Origin: JABAYQ01 sp018608925
Lineage (GTDB): Bacteria > Bacteroidota > Bacteroidia > Flavobacteriales > UBA7312
NCBI GenBank assembly: GCA_037625715.1
Contig: JASJHQ010000078.1
Location: 1-64,000 of the forward strand
Direction: 5' to 3'
Length of the DNA stretch: 64,000 nucleotides
Position 1 is the first letter of the stretch. Each line of letters opens with the position of its first letter. Below, piece by piece: positions 27,239 through 34,983 of the stretch. The notes under the pieces are model-generated. The model was not told the origin of the DNA and searched no databases. It saw nothing but the letters and a program-made list of their open reading frames with translations. Made by a program: the position numbers and the translations under genes.

Positions 27239-27927
27239 TTTCAAAAGAAAAATATAATCAGTGGGTTTCTCATCCAGAGAAAATGGATCAATCGACTATC
27301 GATGAGCTAAAACAATTAGTAGATTTATATCCTTTTTGTCAGACAACTCAATTGTTATATGTCAAATCTCTTAGGGATAGCAATAGTATATTTTTTAATA
27401 ATCAACTTAAAATCGCTGCAAGTAATTGCGGAGACAGAACAAGATTATTTCATTTAATTAGCCAACAAAAAAGAAAAGATGTTGTAGTACAAAAACCTGT
27501 AAAAAAGGTTGACAAAGAGACTGTTGAGCAAAAACTACAAATAGGAGAACCTATCAATTTCCCTGAAAACGAAAGGCATACTTTTAACCAATGGTTACAA
27601 CTCTCTAAGACTAAAACTATAAAGCCAAATAGAGCAAAAGGCAAAATAGATGGTCAGATTGATTTAATTAATCAATTTATTGAGAAAAATCCAAGAATAA
27701 AGATGGACAAGGAAGCATTCTACTCTCCATCAGAAAATGCTAAGAAAAGTGTAGTTGAAAATCCTTCTTTTATTACCGAAACTCTTGCAAAAGTATACGT
27801 AGAACAAGGACTATATAGCAAAGCCAAAGAAGCTTATTTAAAACTAAGCTTGAAATATCCCCAAAAAAGTTCTTTATTTGCAACCCAAATTGAATTAATT
27901 AATAAGCTTGCGCTTAAAACGAAATAA
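27232..27927 (+). CDS. Conserved TPR-like protein of unknown function
   Basis: A 231-residue soluble protein. The N-terminal part, with KYNQWVSHPEKMDQSTIDEL (about 7-26) and LVDLYPFCQTTQLLYVKSL, resembles a Bacteroidota protein usually encoded between lptE and secG. The middle is Lys-rich and probably flexible. The C-terminal part (about 183-228) has a TPR-like helix pair, TLAKVYVEQGLYSKAKEAYLKL. The start is TTG at 27232, overlapping the lptE stop. A later ATG at residue 18 would remove the conserved KYNQW motif, so I prefer the TTG. No function is assigned. The context suggests an envelope or secretion link. Confidence 0.8.
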   Translation: MVISKEKYNQWVSHPEKMDQSTIDELKQLVDLYPFCQTTQLLYVKSLRDSNSIFFNNQLKIAASNCGDRTRLFHLISQQKRKDVVVQKPVKKVDKETVEQKLQIGEPINFPENERHTFNQWLQLSKTKTIKPNRAKGKIDGQIDLINQFIEKNPRIKMDKEAFYSPSENAKKSVVENPSFITETLAKVYVEQGLYSKAKEAYLKLSLKYPQKSSLFATQIELINKLALKTK

Positions 27928-27929
27928 TT

Positions 27930-28262
27930 ATGGAGTATCTATTTCCTATCTTAATTGTAATAACTTGTATTTTATTAGTGCTAGTTGTCTTAGTACAAAA
28001 CCCTAAAGGAGGAGGCTTATCAGCTGCTTTTGGTGGTGGAAACCAAGTAATGGGAGTTAAAAAAACAGCTGACTTTTTAGAAAAAGCTACATGGTATCTT
28101 GCTATTGCTCTATTGGTTTTATCCTTATTTTCAAACGTAATTAGTTTTAGAGGTGACAATACCAATGGTGACCAATCAATTGCTAAAGAACAAATAGAAA
28201 ATGCAACTATCCCTGCTCAAGCAATTCCTGATCTTCCACAAATAGAAACATTAGAAGAATAA
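27930..28262 (+). CDS. secG: Protein translocase subunit SecG
   Basis: A 110-residue inner-membrane protein with two helices (about 3-22 and 54-74). Between them is the family signature VQNPKGGGLSAAFGGGNQVMGVKKTADFLEKATW (about 25-58; key residues PKGGGL and FGGG). SecG assists SecYEA in protein export. An acidic C-terminal tail extends about 30 residues beyond the second helix, as in other Bacteroidota. It starts two bases after the stop of the TPR-like gene and is followed by a strong terminator-like hairpin before groES. Confidence 0.95.
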   Translation: MEYLFPILIVITCILLVLVVLVQNPKGGGLSAAFGGGNQVMGVKKTADFLEKATWYLAIALLVLSLFSNVISFRGDNTNGDQSIAKEQIENATIPAQAIPDLPQIETLEE

Positions 28263-28329
28263 CTGACAATTTTACCAATCATCTTACCAGTTTAAATGGT
28301 GAGTCTGAAAAAAAGTCATCTCATAATAG

Positions 28330-28369
28330 AAAAAAGCTTTATGGCACAGTTTGTGCATAAAGCTTTTTT
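28330..28369 (+). terminator. Strong hairpin with T-run between secG and groES
   Basis: A 13-bp outer stem (28330-28342 with 28357-28369) and a 5-bp inner stem GCACA/TGTGC are separated by one bulged G (28343), with a GTT loop at 28349-28351. The 3' arm ends in six T. It looks like the intrinsic terminator of the miaB-secG run. It ends only 24 bases before the groES ATG, so it may also be part of the groES leader. Confidence 0.75.
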
Positions 28370-28393
28370 ATTAATCAACAAAAAGTATATAAA

Positions 28394-28663
28394 ATGAATA
28401 TAAAACCACTTAGCGACAGAGTTCTTGTAGAACCAGCACAAGCAGAAACTAAAACTGCATCGGGAATCATTATACCAGACACAGCTCAAGAAAAACCTCA
28501 AAAAGGTACTATTGTAGCAGTTGGAAATGGCAAAGTAGATGAGCCATTAACGGTTAAGATTGGAGATACTGTTTTATACGGTAAATACTCAGGAACAGAA
28601 CTTAAATTAGAAGGTAAAGATTACATGATTATGCGTGAATCTGATATCCTTGCAATAATATAA
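28394..28663 (+). CDS. groES: Co-chaperonin GroES
   Basis: An 89-residue co-chaperonin that caps GroEL. Seen: KPLSDRVLVEPAQAETKTASGIIIPDTAQEKPQKG (about 4-38; key residues KPL-DRVLVE and GIIIPD), which includes the mobile loop that contacts GroEL. Then come VGNGK (about 42-46), GDTVLYGKYSGTEL (about 57-70) and the C-terminal YMIMRESDILAII. The length is normal. It is followed after 11 bases by groEL. No CIRCE inverted repeat (TTAGCACTC-N9-GAGTGCTAA) was found upstream, so HrcA control is unlikely. The only notable upstream element is the hairpin at 28330-28369. Confidence 0.97.
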   Translation: MNIKPLSDRVLVEPAQAETKTASGIIIPDTAQEKPQKGTIVAVGNGKVDEPLTVKIGDTVLYGKYSGTELKLEGKDYMIMRESDILAII

Positions 28664-28674
28664 AAAACAGAAAA

Positions 28675-30303
28675 ATGGCTAAAGAAATTAAATTTGACAT
28701 TGAAGCTAGAGACGCACTAAAAAGAGGTGTAGATGCTCTAGCAAATGCTGTAAAAGTAACACTCGGCCCTCAAGGAAGAAATGTTGTAATTGACAAAAAG
28801 TTTGGAGGACCAACCATAACAAAAGATGGTGTTACGGTTGCAAAAGAAATCGAATTGAAAGATACCATTGAAAATATGGGTGCTCAAATGGTGAAAGAAG
28901 TAGCATCTAAAACAGCAGATATCGCAGGCGATGGGACTACTACAGCAACCGTTCTTGCACAAGCTATCATTACTAACGGATTGAAAAACGTTGCTGCAGG
29001 TGCAAACCCAATGGATTTAAAAAGAGGTATCGACAAAGCAGTTAAAGTTGTAGTTCAAGAACTACAATCGCAATCGCAAGAAGTTGGAGATAGCATAGAG
29101 AAAATTCAGCAAGTAGGAGCTATTTCTGCTAATAACGATAATACTATCGGTTCTTTAATTGCCCAAGCAATGGACAAGGTGAAAAAAGAAGGAGTTATTA
29201 CTGTTGAAGAAGCTAAAGGAACAGATACCTATGTTGAAGTAGTAGAAGGAATGCAATTCGACAGAGGATATTTATCTCCTTATTTCGTTACTAATGCAGA
29301 TAAAATGTTAGTTGACTTAGAGACTCCTTTAATTTTATTATTCGACAAGAAAATTTCGAATATGAAAGATCTTTTACCAATCCTAGAACCAGCTGCTCAA
29401 TCAGGAAAACCATTATTGATTATTGCTGAAGATGTGGATGGAGAAGCATTAGCTACTTTAGTAGTAAATAAAATGAGAGGTGCTCTAAAAATTGCAGCTG
29501 TAAAGGCACCAGGTTTTGGAGACAGAAGAAAAGCAATGTTAGAGGATATAGCAACTCTTACTGGAGCTACTTTAATTTCTGAAGAAAGAGGCTTCAAATT
29601 AGAAAACGCTACTCTTGAAATGCTAGGAACTGCAGAAAAAATCACTATCGATAAAGACAATACTACTATTGTTAATGGCGCTGGCAACAAAGACAATATT
29701 GCAGCTAGAGTACACCAAATAAAAGCTCAAATCGAGACTACTACTTCTGATTATGATAGAGAGAAACTACAAGAACGTTTAGCTAAATTAGCTGGAGGTG
29801 TTGCAGTTCTTTATGTTGGAGCAGCCTCAGAAATTGAGATGAAAGAAAAGAAAGATAGAGTCGATGATGCACTTCATGCAACTAGAGCTGCTGTAGAAGA
29901 AGGAATTATTCCTGGTGGTGGAGTTGCTTTAGTGAGAGCATCTATTGTTGTTTCTAAACTAGAGGGAGAAAATGAAGATGAAAATACAGGAATTCAAATA
30001 ATCACTAGAGCGATAGAAGAACCTCTTCGTCAGATTGTTGCAAATGCTGGTAATGAAGGATCAGTTGTGGTTGCTAAAGTGAAAGAAGGTAAAAACGATT
30101 TTGGATACAACGCTAAAAAAGAAATTTACGAAAACATGTTTGAAGCCGGAATCATTGACCCTACCAAAGTAACAAGAGTTGCATTAGAAAATGCAGCATC
30201 TGTAGCTGGTATGTTCTTAACAACAGAATGTGTTCTTGCTGATATTCCTGAAGACAATCCTGCTATGCCTCCAATGGGTGGCGGAATGCCAGGTATGATG
30301 TAA
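28675..30303 (+). CDS. groEL: Chaperonin GroEL
   Basis: A 542-residue chaperonin subunit. Seen: VTLGPQGRNVVIDKKFGGP (about 28-46), the ATP-site motif AGDGTTTATVLAQ (about 84-96) and the hinge and apical sequences typical of the family. GIIPGGGVALVRA (about 411-423) follows, and the protein ends in the flexible tail MPPMGGGMPGMM. The length matches the family. It forms a double heptamer ring in the cytoplasm. It is transcribed with groES and followed by a strong terminator. No second groEL copy occurs in the window. Confidence 0.98.
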   Translation: MAKEIKFDIEARDALKRGVDALANAVKVTLGPQGRNVVIDKKFGGPTITKDGVTVAKEIELKDTIENMGAQMVKEVASKTADIAGDGTTTATVLAQAIITNGLKNVAAGANPMDLKRGIDKAVKVVVQELQSQSQEVGDSIEKIQQVGAISANNDNTIGSLIAQAMDKVKKEGVITVEEAKGTDTYVEVVEGMQFDRGYLSPYFVTNADKMLVDLETPLILLFDKKISNMKDLLPILEPAAQSGKPLLIIAEDVDGEALATLVVNKMRGALKIAAVKAPGFGDRRKAMLEDIATLTGATLISEERGFKLENATLEMLGTAEKITIDKDNTTIVNGAGNKDNIAARVHQIKAQIETTTSDYDREKLQERLAKLAGGVAVLYVGAASEIEMKEKKDRVDDALHATRAAVEEGIIPGGGVALVRASIVVSKLEGENEDENTGIQIITRAIEEPLRQIVANAGNEGSVVVAKVKEGKNDFGYNAKKEIYENMFEAGIIDPTKVTRVALENAASVAGMFLTTECVLADIPEDNPAMPPMGGGMPGMM

Positions 30304-30321
30304 CATTGGATTGAAACAAAT

Positions 30322-30355
30322 AAAAAAGCGATTTCTAACGAAATCGCTTTTTTTT
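30322..30355 (+). terminator. Bidirectional terminator between groEL and ctaA
   Basis: A perfect stem AAAAAAGCGATTTC / GAAATCGCTTTTTT (14 bp) with a TAAC loop at 30336-30339. It has A-runs and T-runs on both sides. It lies 18 bases after the groEL stop and six bases beyond the end of ctaA, so it can serve both convergent genes. Confidence 0.9.
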
Positions 30356-30361
30356 ATGCCA

Positions 30362-31384
30362 TTAAGAGATGGATTTTAAAGATTTACTTCGAATAACCAA
30401 CATGGCCATTATTCCGAAGATAATAGTAGAAAAGACTAAGTGAGCATTCTGCACATAGCCTACTAAATCAATATGGGCCAAGAAAACTCCAGAAGCTAGT
30501 TCTATAATTAAAACAACATATAGCCATCTAATAGATTTGTATTTGGCTCTTTTTTCGTTTGCATAAAAAAGAATGGTTAATAGTAGTAAAACTAACCAAG
30601 AAAAACTTCGATGAATAAAAAATGACAATCCTAAATAGCCACTCCACTCCTCTCTACCTATTCCTTGTCTGGTTAAATGATCAATCGATTCTCTAACTTG
30701 AGTACCTAAAAACATTTGATAAGCTGTAATTAAAAAACAAGCCCATAAAATAATGTACATCCATTTTTCAAAAGGAATCTTGATTGACTGAGAAGGACTT
30801 ATCAAATTAATTTGCTTAATGTGTATTGCTACTATTAACAATGCGAAAAACAGATGAACAGTAATGGTCCACGGCACTAAATTAGAAGAAACAACAATAG
30901 AGCCAAACCAAGCCTGAAAAGCGATAAAAATCAGGTTAGAAAGGCTTAAAACAAGAAGTGTTTTGTTTTTCCTATAAAAAAAGAAAATCCAAAGAAATAA
31001 AATTAACAACGAATTTCCTGCAGCAAAACCAAACAATCTATTAATGTATTCTGTCCAAGTTTTAACCACATTGAATGGCTCTTCTTTGGACAATTCCGGA
31101 TCATTAACTAATTTTTCAGCTGTTTTGTCAAGCCCTAAAACAGAAATATAAAAAGCAAATTTCTCTATTTTCTGTTTTCTTTTTTGAGAGAATACATCCT
31201 CATAGTTATCGGGCACCTGACTTTCTTCCGTTGGAGGAATCCACTGACCAAAACATTTTGGCCAATCAGGGCATCCCATTCCACTTCCAGTAGTTCTAAC
31301 AAATGTGCCGGCACATATAACAAGGTATATGAATACTAATGCCCACCAATTAAAACGAACGAATAATCTGGAATAGGTCTGCAT
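30362..31384 (-). CDS. ctaA: Heme A synthase (COX15/CtaA family)
   Basis: A 340-residue inner-membrane protein with about eight helices. Early in the protein is RTTGSGMGCPDWPKCFGQWIPP (about 29-50; key residues MGCPDWPKC), the extracellular loop with a paired-Cys motif found in CtaA. The conserved His residues lie near HLFFALL (about 178), HLTRQG (about 235) and in FIHRSFSW (about 255) and AHLVF. The enzyme oxidises the C8 methyl of heme O to the formyl group of heme A for aa3-type oxidases. It shares a short gap with the metal-binding lipoprotein upstream (six bases), which suggests joint function in cytochrome oxidase assembly. Confidence 0.93.
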   Translation of the reverse strand: MQTYSRLFVRFNWWALVFIYLVICAGTFVRTTGSGMGCPDWPKCFGQWIPPTEESQVPDNYEDVFSQKRKQKIEKFAFYISVLGLDKTAEKLVNDPELSKEEPFNVVKTWTEYINRLFGFAAGNSLLILFLWIFFFYRKNKTLLVLSLSNLIFIAFQAWFGSIVVSSNLVPWTITVHLFFALLIVAIHIKQINLISPSQSIKIPFEKWMYIILWACFLITAYQMFLGTQVRESIDHLTRQGIGREEWSGYLGLSFFIHRSFSWLVLLLLTILFYANEKRAKYKSIRWLYVVLIIELASGVFLAHIDLVGYVQNAHLVFSTIIFGIMAMLVIRSKSLKSIS

Positions 31385-31389
31385 ACAAT

Positions 31390-31761
31390 TTAGTGGGTTT
31401 GGATTTTTTCTTTTTTAATGTTTTTAATCAATTCTACTTCAACATTAGTAACAGTGTAAATACTGTCTTTGCTAGAATTAATTAAATCTATCATCGAAAC
31501 TTCACTTATTAAGCTATTATCATAACTAATAGTAGCTAAAGAATTTTCGAAACTTACTTGACAATCTTTTACTCCTTCCATAGCAGAAATTTGCTCGGAA
31601 AGATAATTTGCACATCCGTGCTGGCATACCATTCCATCTATAGAAATAGTTGCAGTTGCATCAGCTTCTACAATAGTAGTCTGCTCTGTTTTCTCTTGGG
31701 TTTTATTTTGACAAGCAAACAAACCTAAGGACAAGATAAATAAGAAAAAATAATTTTTCAT
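31390..31761 (-). CDS. Heavy-metal-associated (HMA) domain lipoprotein
   Basis: A 123-residue predicted lipoprotein with a signal peptide ending LFAC (Cys17), an acidic and Thr-rich linker, and then an HMA-like fold from about 37 to 108. The metal loop reads DGMVCQHGCANYL with Cys46 and Cys50, that is CxxxC instead of the usual CxxC. ATISYDNSLIS completes the typical ferredoxin-like strand. Known of HMA domains: binding of Cu(I) or Zn. The variant spacing is seen in other Bacteroidota proteins, as far as I recall. Its place directly before ctaA suggests a role in copper handling for cytochrome oxidase, which is an inference. Confidence 0.85.
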   Translation of the reverse strand: MKNYFFLFILSLGLFACQNKTQEKTEQTTIVEADATATISIDGMVCQHGCANYLSEQISAMEGVKDCQVSFENSLATISYDNSLISEVSMIDLINSSKDSIYTVTNVEVELIKNIKKEKIQTH

Positions 31762-31775
31762 TTTGGTTTTTTATA

Positions 31776-31804
31776 TTGGTTACAAAAATAGTAACATATC
31801 TTTG
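31776..31804 (+). promoter_or_regulatory. Candidate promoter for the EamA transporter
   Basis: TTG at 31776-31778, an 18-base spacer and TATCTTTG at 31797-31804 fit the Bacteroidota -33/-7 pattern. The box ends 15 bases before the ATG at 31820, so the leader would be very short. It overlaps the divergent box at 31783-31790, so the two promoters may compete. Confidence 0.5.
31783..31790 (-). promoter_or_regulatory. Candidate -7 promoter box for the HMA lipoprotein-ctaA pair
   Basis: On the minus strand this reads TATTTTTG, an exact TAnnTTTG box, 21 bases before the ATG at 31761. No clear -33 element is resolved. Confidence 0.4.
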
Positions 31805-31819
31805 CTTAAAATATTATAA

Positions 31820-32692
31820 ATGAATAATAATTCTGAAAAAATAATCAATTATGGGCTAATGGTACTTTTAGCTCTAATTTGGGGAAGTTCATTTATTTTA
31901 ATGAAAAGAGGAGTTGAAGTATTCACTTATGTGGAAGTCGCCATTTTAAGACTTGTTATTGCCTGCTTAGTTATGATTCCATTTGTTTGGAGAAAAATAA
32001 TCTCTACGCCTAAAAAGCTATGGGTACCTTTATTGGTTGTTGCTATATTTGGAAATGGAATTCCGGCTTTTTTATTTACTAAAGCACAAACAGTTTTAGA
32101 TAGCTCATATATTGGCATTCTAAACGCACTTGTTCCTTTATTTACATTTGTTATTGCCATATTCGTATTTAAGACAAAATGGAAAATCGTCAATCTAATA
32201 GGAATTTGTATAGGATTATTAGGAGCAGTTTGGCTCATAGCTGGAAACGGAGTGAATTTTGAAAACAGCAATTATGCATGGCTAATTATTATAGCTACCT
32301 TATGTTATGCAATTAGTCTCAATACCATAAAAAACTATTTGCAAGAAATGAAATCTATTGATATTTCAGGATTAGCCTTTATGTTGGTAGGCCCACCTTG
32401 TTTAATAGCATTGTGTTTTACCGACTTTTTCGAAACGTTATCTATTGCTCCAAAAGCTTGGACAGCTCTAATGTACATCAGTATTCTTGCAATTTTCGGA
32501 ACAGCTATTGCTTTAATTATTTTCAATCAATTAGTAAAAAGGACAAATGCTATTTTCTCTTCATCCGTAACCTATCTAATTCCCATAGTAGCAATAGCTT
32601 GGGGCATTTTTGACGGAGAAAGTATTTTAAATTCTCACTTAATAGGAGTTGCAATTATTTTCACAGGAATTTATCTAGTAAATAAGAAATAA
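31820..32692 (+). CDS. EamA/DMT-family transporter
   Basis: A 290-residue inner-membrane protein with ten predicted helices in two EamA repeats (about 10-140 and 150-290). The start has LALIWGSSFILMKRGVEVF (about 17-35), the first-helix signature of the drug/metabolite transporter superfamily. The second repeat ends with AIAWGIFDGESILNSHLIGVAIIFTGIYLV. Family members export amino acids or other small metabolites. No feature here reveals the substrate. It is transcribed alone from a region shared with the divergent HMA lipoprotein gene. Confidence 0.9.
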   Translation: MNNNSEKIINYGLMVLLALIWGSSFILMKRGVEVFTYVEVAILRLVIACLVMIPFVWRKIISTPKKLWVPLLVVAIFGNGIPAFLFTKAQTVLDSSYIGILNALVPLFTFVIAIFVFKTKWKIVNLIGICIGLLGAVWLIAGNGVNFENSNYAWLIIIATLCYAISLNTIKNYLQEMKSIDISGLAFMLVGPPCLIALCFTDFFETLSIAPKAWTALMYISILAIFGTAIALIIFNQLVKRTNAIFSSSVTYLIPIVAIAWGIFDGESILNSHLIGVAIIFTGIYLVNKK

Positions 32693-32734
32693 ATATAATC
32701 GTTAAAATAAGAATAGAATATTTACAACATAAAA

Positions 32735-32765
32735 TTTGTTAATAAATGATAAATTCTTACATTTG
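32735..32765 (+). promoter_or_regulatory. Promoter of rplU-rpmA
   Basis: TTTG at 32735-32738, exactly 19 bases of spacer, then TACATTTG at 32758-32765. This is a perfect fit to the Bacteroidota sigma-A consensus TTTG-N19-TAnnTTTG, in front of a ribosomal protein operon. It is the best promoter in the window and supports the phylum assignment. Confidence 0.8.
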
Positions 32766-32805
32766 CAGCCCACTAAAAACTAGTGGTTAATAAAAATAAT
32801 ATTTG

Positions 32806-33324
32806 ATGTACGCAATTGTAGAAATAGCAGGGCAACAATTCAAAATTGAAAAAGATCAACAAATCTTTGTTCATCGTCTAGATAACGAAGAAGGTTCCAA
32901 AGTTGAATTTGATAAGGTTTTATTTATCGAAAATGACGGGAAATTTAATGTTGGCGCCCCAGTTATCAGTGGTGCAAAAGTAACTGCAAAAGTGCTTGAC
33001 CACGTAAAAGGAGACAAGGTAATTGTCTTCAAAAAGAAAAGAAGAAAGGGATATAAAGTGAAAAATGGCCACCGCCAAGCTTTTACCAAAATTCTTATCG
33101 AAAAAATAGTTGAAAAAGCAGCAGCTAAAAAAGCAGCTCCTAAAGTAGAAGTTAAAGAAGCGGCTCCTAAAGCAGCTCCTAAGGCTCCAGCTAAAAAGGC
33201 AGCAGCTACTAAAGACGCAGCAAAAGCAACTCCAAAAAAAGCAGCAGCTCCAAAGGATCCAGCTAAAAAAGCAGCGGTAAAAAAGGCTCCGGCTAAAAAA
33301 GCAGCTCCAAAAAAAGCAGAATAA
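32806..33324 (+). CDS. rplU: 50S ribosomal protein L21 with long Ala/Lys/Pro tail
   Basis: The first ~103 residues are a standard L21: MYAIVEIAGQQFKIE (1-15), the VIVFKKKRRKGYKVKNGHRQ region (about 72-91; key residues KKRRKGYK and GHRQ), and the conserved end at about 100. A tail of about 69 residues (104-172) follows, made almost only of Ala, Lys and Pro in imperfect repeats such as PAKKAAPK, resembling eukaryotic histone H1 tails or bacterial HctA-like proteins. L21 binds 23S rRNA. The tail is likely disordered and may bind nucleic acid. The start is the ATG at 32806. A TTG just before it is not needed. It is followed by rpmA after 23 bases. Confidence 0.95.
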   Translation: MYAIVEIAGQQFKIEKDQQIFVHRLDNEEGSKVEFDKVLFIENDGKFNVGAPVISGAKVTAKVLDHVKGDKVIVFKKKRRKGYKVKNGHRQAFTKILIEKIVEKAAAKKAAPKVEVKEAAPKAAPKAPAKKAAATKDAAKATPKKAAAPKDPAKKAAVKKAPAKKAAPKKAE

Positions 33325-33347
33325 TTTAACGATTAATATAAACAACC

Positions 33348-33608
33348 ATGGCTCATAAGAAAGGTGTAGGTAGTAGTAAAAACGGTAGAGAATCAGAAAG
33401 TAAACGATTAGGTGTTAAAATCTTCGGAGGACAACTAGCAATTGCTGGAAACATTATTATTCGTCAAAGAGGAACAAAACACCATCCAGGTGAAAACGTT
33501 GGAATTGGTAAAGATCATACTCTATTTGCTTTAACTGATGGAACTGTAAAATTCATTAAAAAGAAGAATAATAAATCTTATGTTTCGGTTGATACTATTG
33601 TAAACTAA
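33348..33608 (+). CDS. rpmA: 50S ribosomal protein L27
   Basis: An 86-residue ribosomal protein near the peptidyl-transferase centre. The N-terminus MAHKKGVGSSKNGRESESKRLG (key residues AHKKG-GSSKNGR) is intact, with no extra leader peptide of the kind cleaved in Firmicutes. IIRQRGTKHHPGENVGIGKDHTLFA (about 38-62) is canonical. It is the second gene of the rplU operon and is followed by a strong terminator. Confidence 0.98.
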   Translation: MAHKKGVGSSKNGRESESKRLGVKIFGGQLAIAGNIIIRQRGTKHHPGENVGIGKDHTLFALTDGTVKFIKKKNNKSYVSVDTIVN

Positions 33609-33630
33609 CACATAAAGAAATTTAATATAT

Positions 33631-33669
33631 AAAAACTCTTGGCTTTCTTTAAGTCAAGAGTTTTTTTTT
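33631..33669 (+). terminator. Rho-independent terminator after rpmA
   Basis: AAAAACTCTTG (33631-33641) pairs with CAAGAGTTTTT (33655-33665), extended inward by GCTT/AAGT-type pairs, and is followed by a run of nine T. It lies 22 bases after the rpmA stop. Confidence 0.88.
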
Positions 33670-33681
33670 GAATTAGATTAT

Positions 33682-33689
33682 TACTTTTG
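33682..33689 (+). promoter_or_regulatory. Candidate -7 promoter box for the serS operon
   Basis: TACTTTTG, an exact TAnnTTTG match, 22 bases before the serS ATG and just after the rpmA terminator. The T-run of the terminator occupies the place of a -33 element, so only a weak TTT is available there. Confidence 0.4.
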
Positions 33690-33711
33690 TAACAAGGAAA
33701 TTATAAACGAT

Positions 33712-34983
33712 ATGCTGACGGTAAATTATATTAGAGAGAATAAAAAAGATGCTATTGAAAGATTGGCGGTTAGACAGTTTGACGCTAGTCAAATTTTAGA
33801 TGACGTAATTTTAAAAGATGACATCAGAAAAAAAACCCAATCTGAGTTAGATGAAACATTGGCTCAATCTAATCAATTAGCTAAAATGATTGGAGGGTTT
33901 TATAAAAGTGGAGAAGCAGCAAAAGCGGAAGAAGCTAAAAAAGAAACCGCACAGCTGAAAATCAAAAGCAAAGAGTTAAGTGATTTGTTAAGTTCTTGCA
34001 CTAAAGAATTAAACGAATTATTATTTCTAATACCTAACCTACCTCACCATAGCGTTCCTAAAGGGAAAACGCCAGAAGACAATCAGCAAATTAGTCAGGA
34101 AAATGAATTTCCAGAATTAGGAGAACATGCATTGCCTCACTGGGATTTAGCTGCAAAATATGACCTAATAGACTTTGAACTTGGAAACAAAATTACAGGA
34201 GCAGGATTTCCGGTATATAAAGGCAAGGGTGCTAAACTTCAGCGAGCATTAATAAATTACTTCTTAGACAAAAATACTGAAGTGGGTTACAAAGAAGTCC
34301 AAGTTCCTCACCTAGTAAATCAGGATAGTGGCTTTGGAACAGGACAACTTCCTGACAAAGAAGGACAAATGTATTATGTAAACGAAGACGACTTGTATTT
34401 AATTCCTACAGCCGAAGTTCCTATCACTAATATTTTTAGAAACGAAATTGTAAAAGAAAGTGACTTCCCTATTAAGTATACAGGATATACTCCTTGCTTT
34501 AGAAGAGAAGCAGGTTCTTATGGAAAAGATGTAAGAGGACTAAATAGACTACATCAATTTGATAAAGTAGAAATTGTTCAGGTAGAAAATCCAGAAAAAT
34601 CTTACCAGACCCTAGACGAAATGGTTGCTCATGTAACACATCTTCTTAGAGAATTAGAGCTGCCATTTAGAGTTCTGAAACTTTGCGGTGGAGACATGAG
34701 CTTTACTTCTGCACTAACTTTTGACATGGAAGTATATTCTGGAGCTCAAGAAAGATGGCTAGAGGTAAGTTCTGTGTCTAATTTTGAATCGTACCAAGCA
34801 AACAGACTTAAGTTAAGGTATAAAGATAAAGATCAAAAAAATCAGCTATGCCACACCTTAAACGGAAGTGCTTTGGCTTTACCTAGAATTGTTGCTTGTA
34901 TTTTAGAGAACAATCAACACCAAAACGGAATTAAAATTCCAAAAGTATTAATCCCTTATACTGGATTTGATGAAATTAACTAG
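33712..34983 (+). CDS. serS: Serine--tRNA ligase
   Basis: A 423-residue class II aminoacyl-tRNA synthetase. An N-terminal coiled-coil arm (about 28-105) recognises the long variable arm of tRNA-Ser. The catalytic domain has LIPTAEVPITN (about 227-237), motif 2 PCFRREAGSYGKDVRGLNRLHQF (about 262-284; key residues FRREAG and R-HQF) and motif 3 LNGSALALPRIVACILEN (about 383-400). The length is normal. It heads a compact same-strand run of seven genes. The downstream lipoprotein gene starts inside its last codons. Confidence 0.98.
   Translation: MLTVNYIRENKKDAIERLAVRQFDASQILDDVILKDDIRKKTQSELDETLAQSNQLAKMIGGFYKSGEAAKAEEAKKETAQLKIKSKELSDLLSSCTKELNELLFLIPNLPHHSVPKGKTPEDNQQISQENEFPELGEHALPHWDLAAKYDLIDFELGNKITGAGFPVYKGKGAKLQRALINYFLDKNTEVGYKEVQVPHLVNQDSGFGTGQLPDKEGQMYYVNEDDLYLIPTAEVPITNIFRNEIVKESDFPIKYTGYTPCFRREAGSYGKDVRGLNRLHQFDKVEIVQVENPEKSYQTLDEMVAHVTHLLRELELPFRVLKLCGGDMSFTSALTFDMEVYSGAQERWLEVSSVSNFESYQANRLKLRYKDKDQKNQLCHTLNGSALALPRIVACILENNQHQNGIKIPKVLIPYTGFDEIN

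Noticed and set aside
28263..28393. CIRCE operator before groES
   Set aside because: The inverted repeat present does not match TTAGCACTC-N9-GAGTGCTAA. It is an A/T-flanked terminator-like stem.
28316..28501. Small antisense frame across the secG-groES gap
   Set aside because: It covers the hairpin and the groES start in the wrong direction, and shows only low-complexity hydrophobic sequence.
33118..33321. Direct repeats as a CRISPR or mobile repeat array
   Set aside because: They are in-frame coding repeats of Ala/Lys/Pro codons with no spacers. No CRISPR array or cas gene was seen in the window.
32920..33345. Long antisense reading frame rich in Cys, Phe and Ser opposite rplU
   Set aside because: It mirrors the Lys/Ala-rich tail of L21 (AAA and GCA codons read as TTT and TGC). 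It has no start signal or family resemblance.
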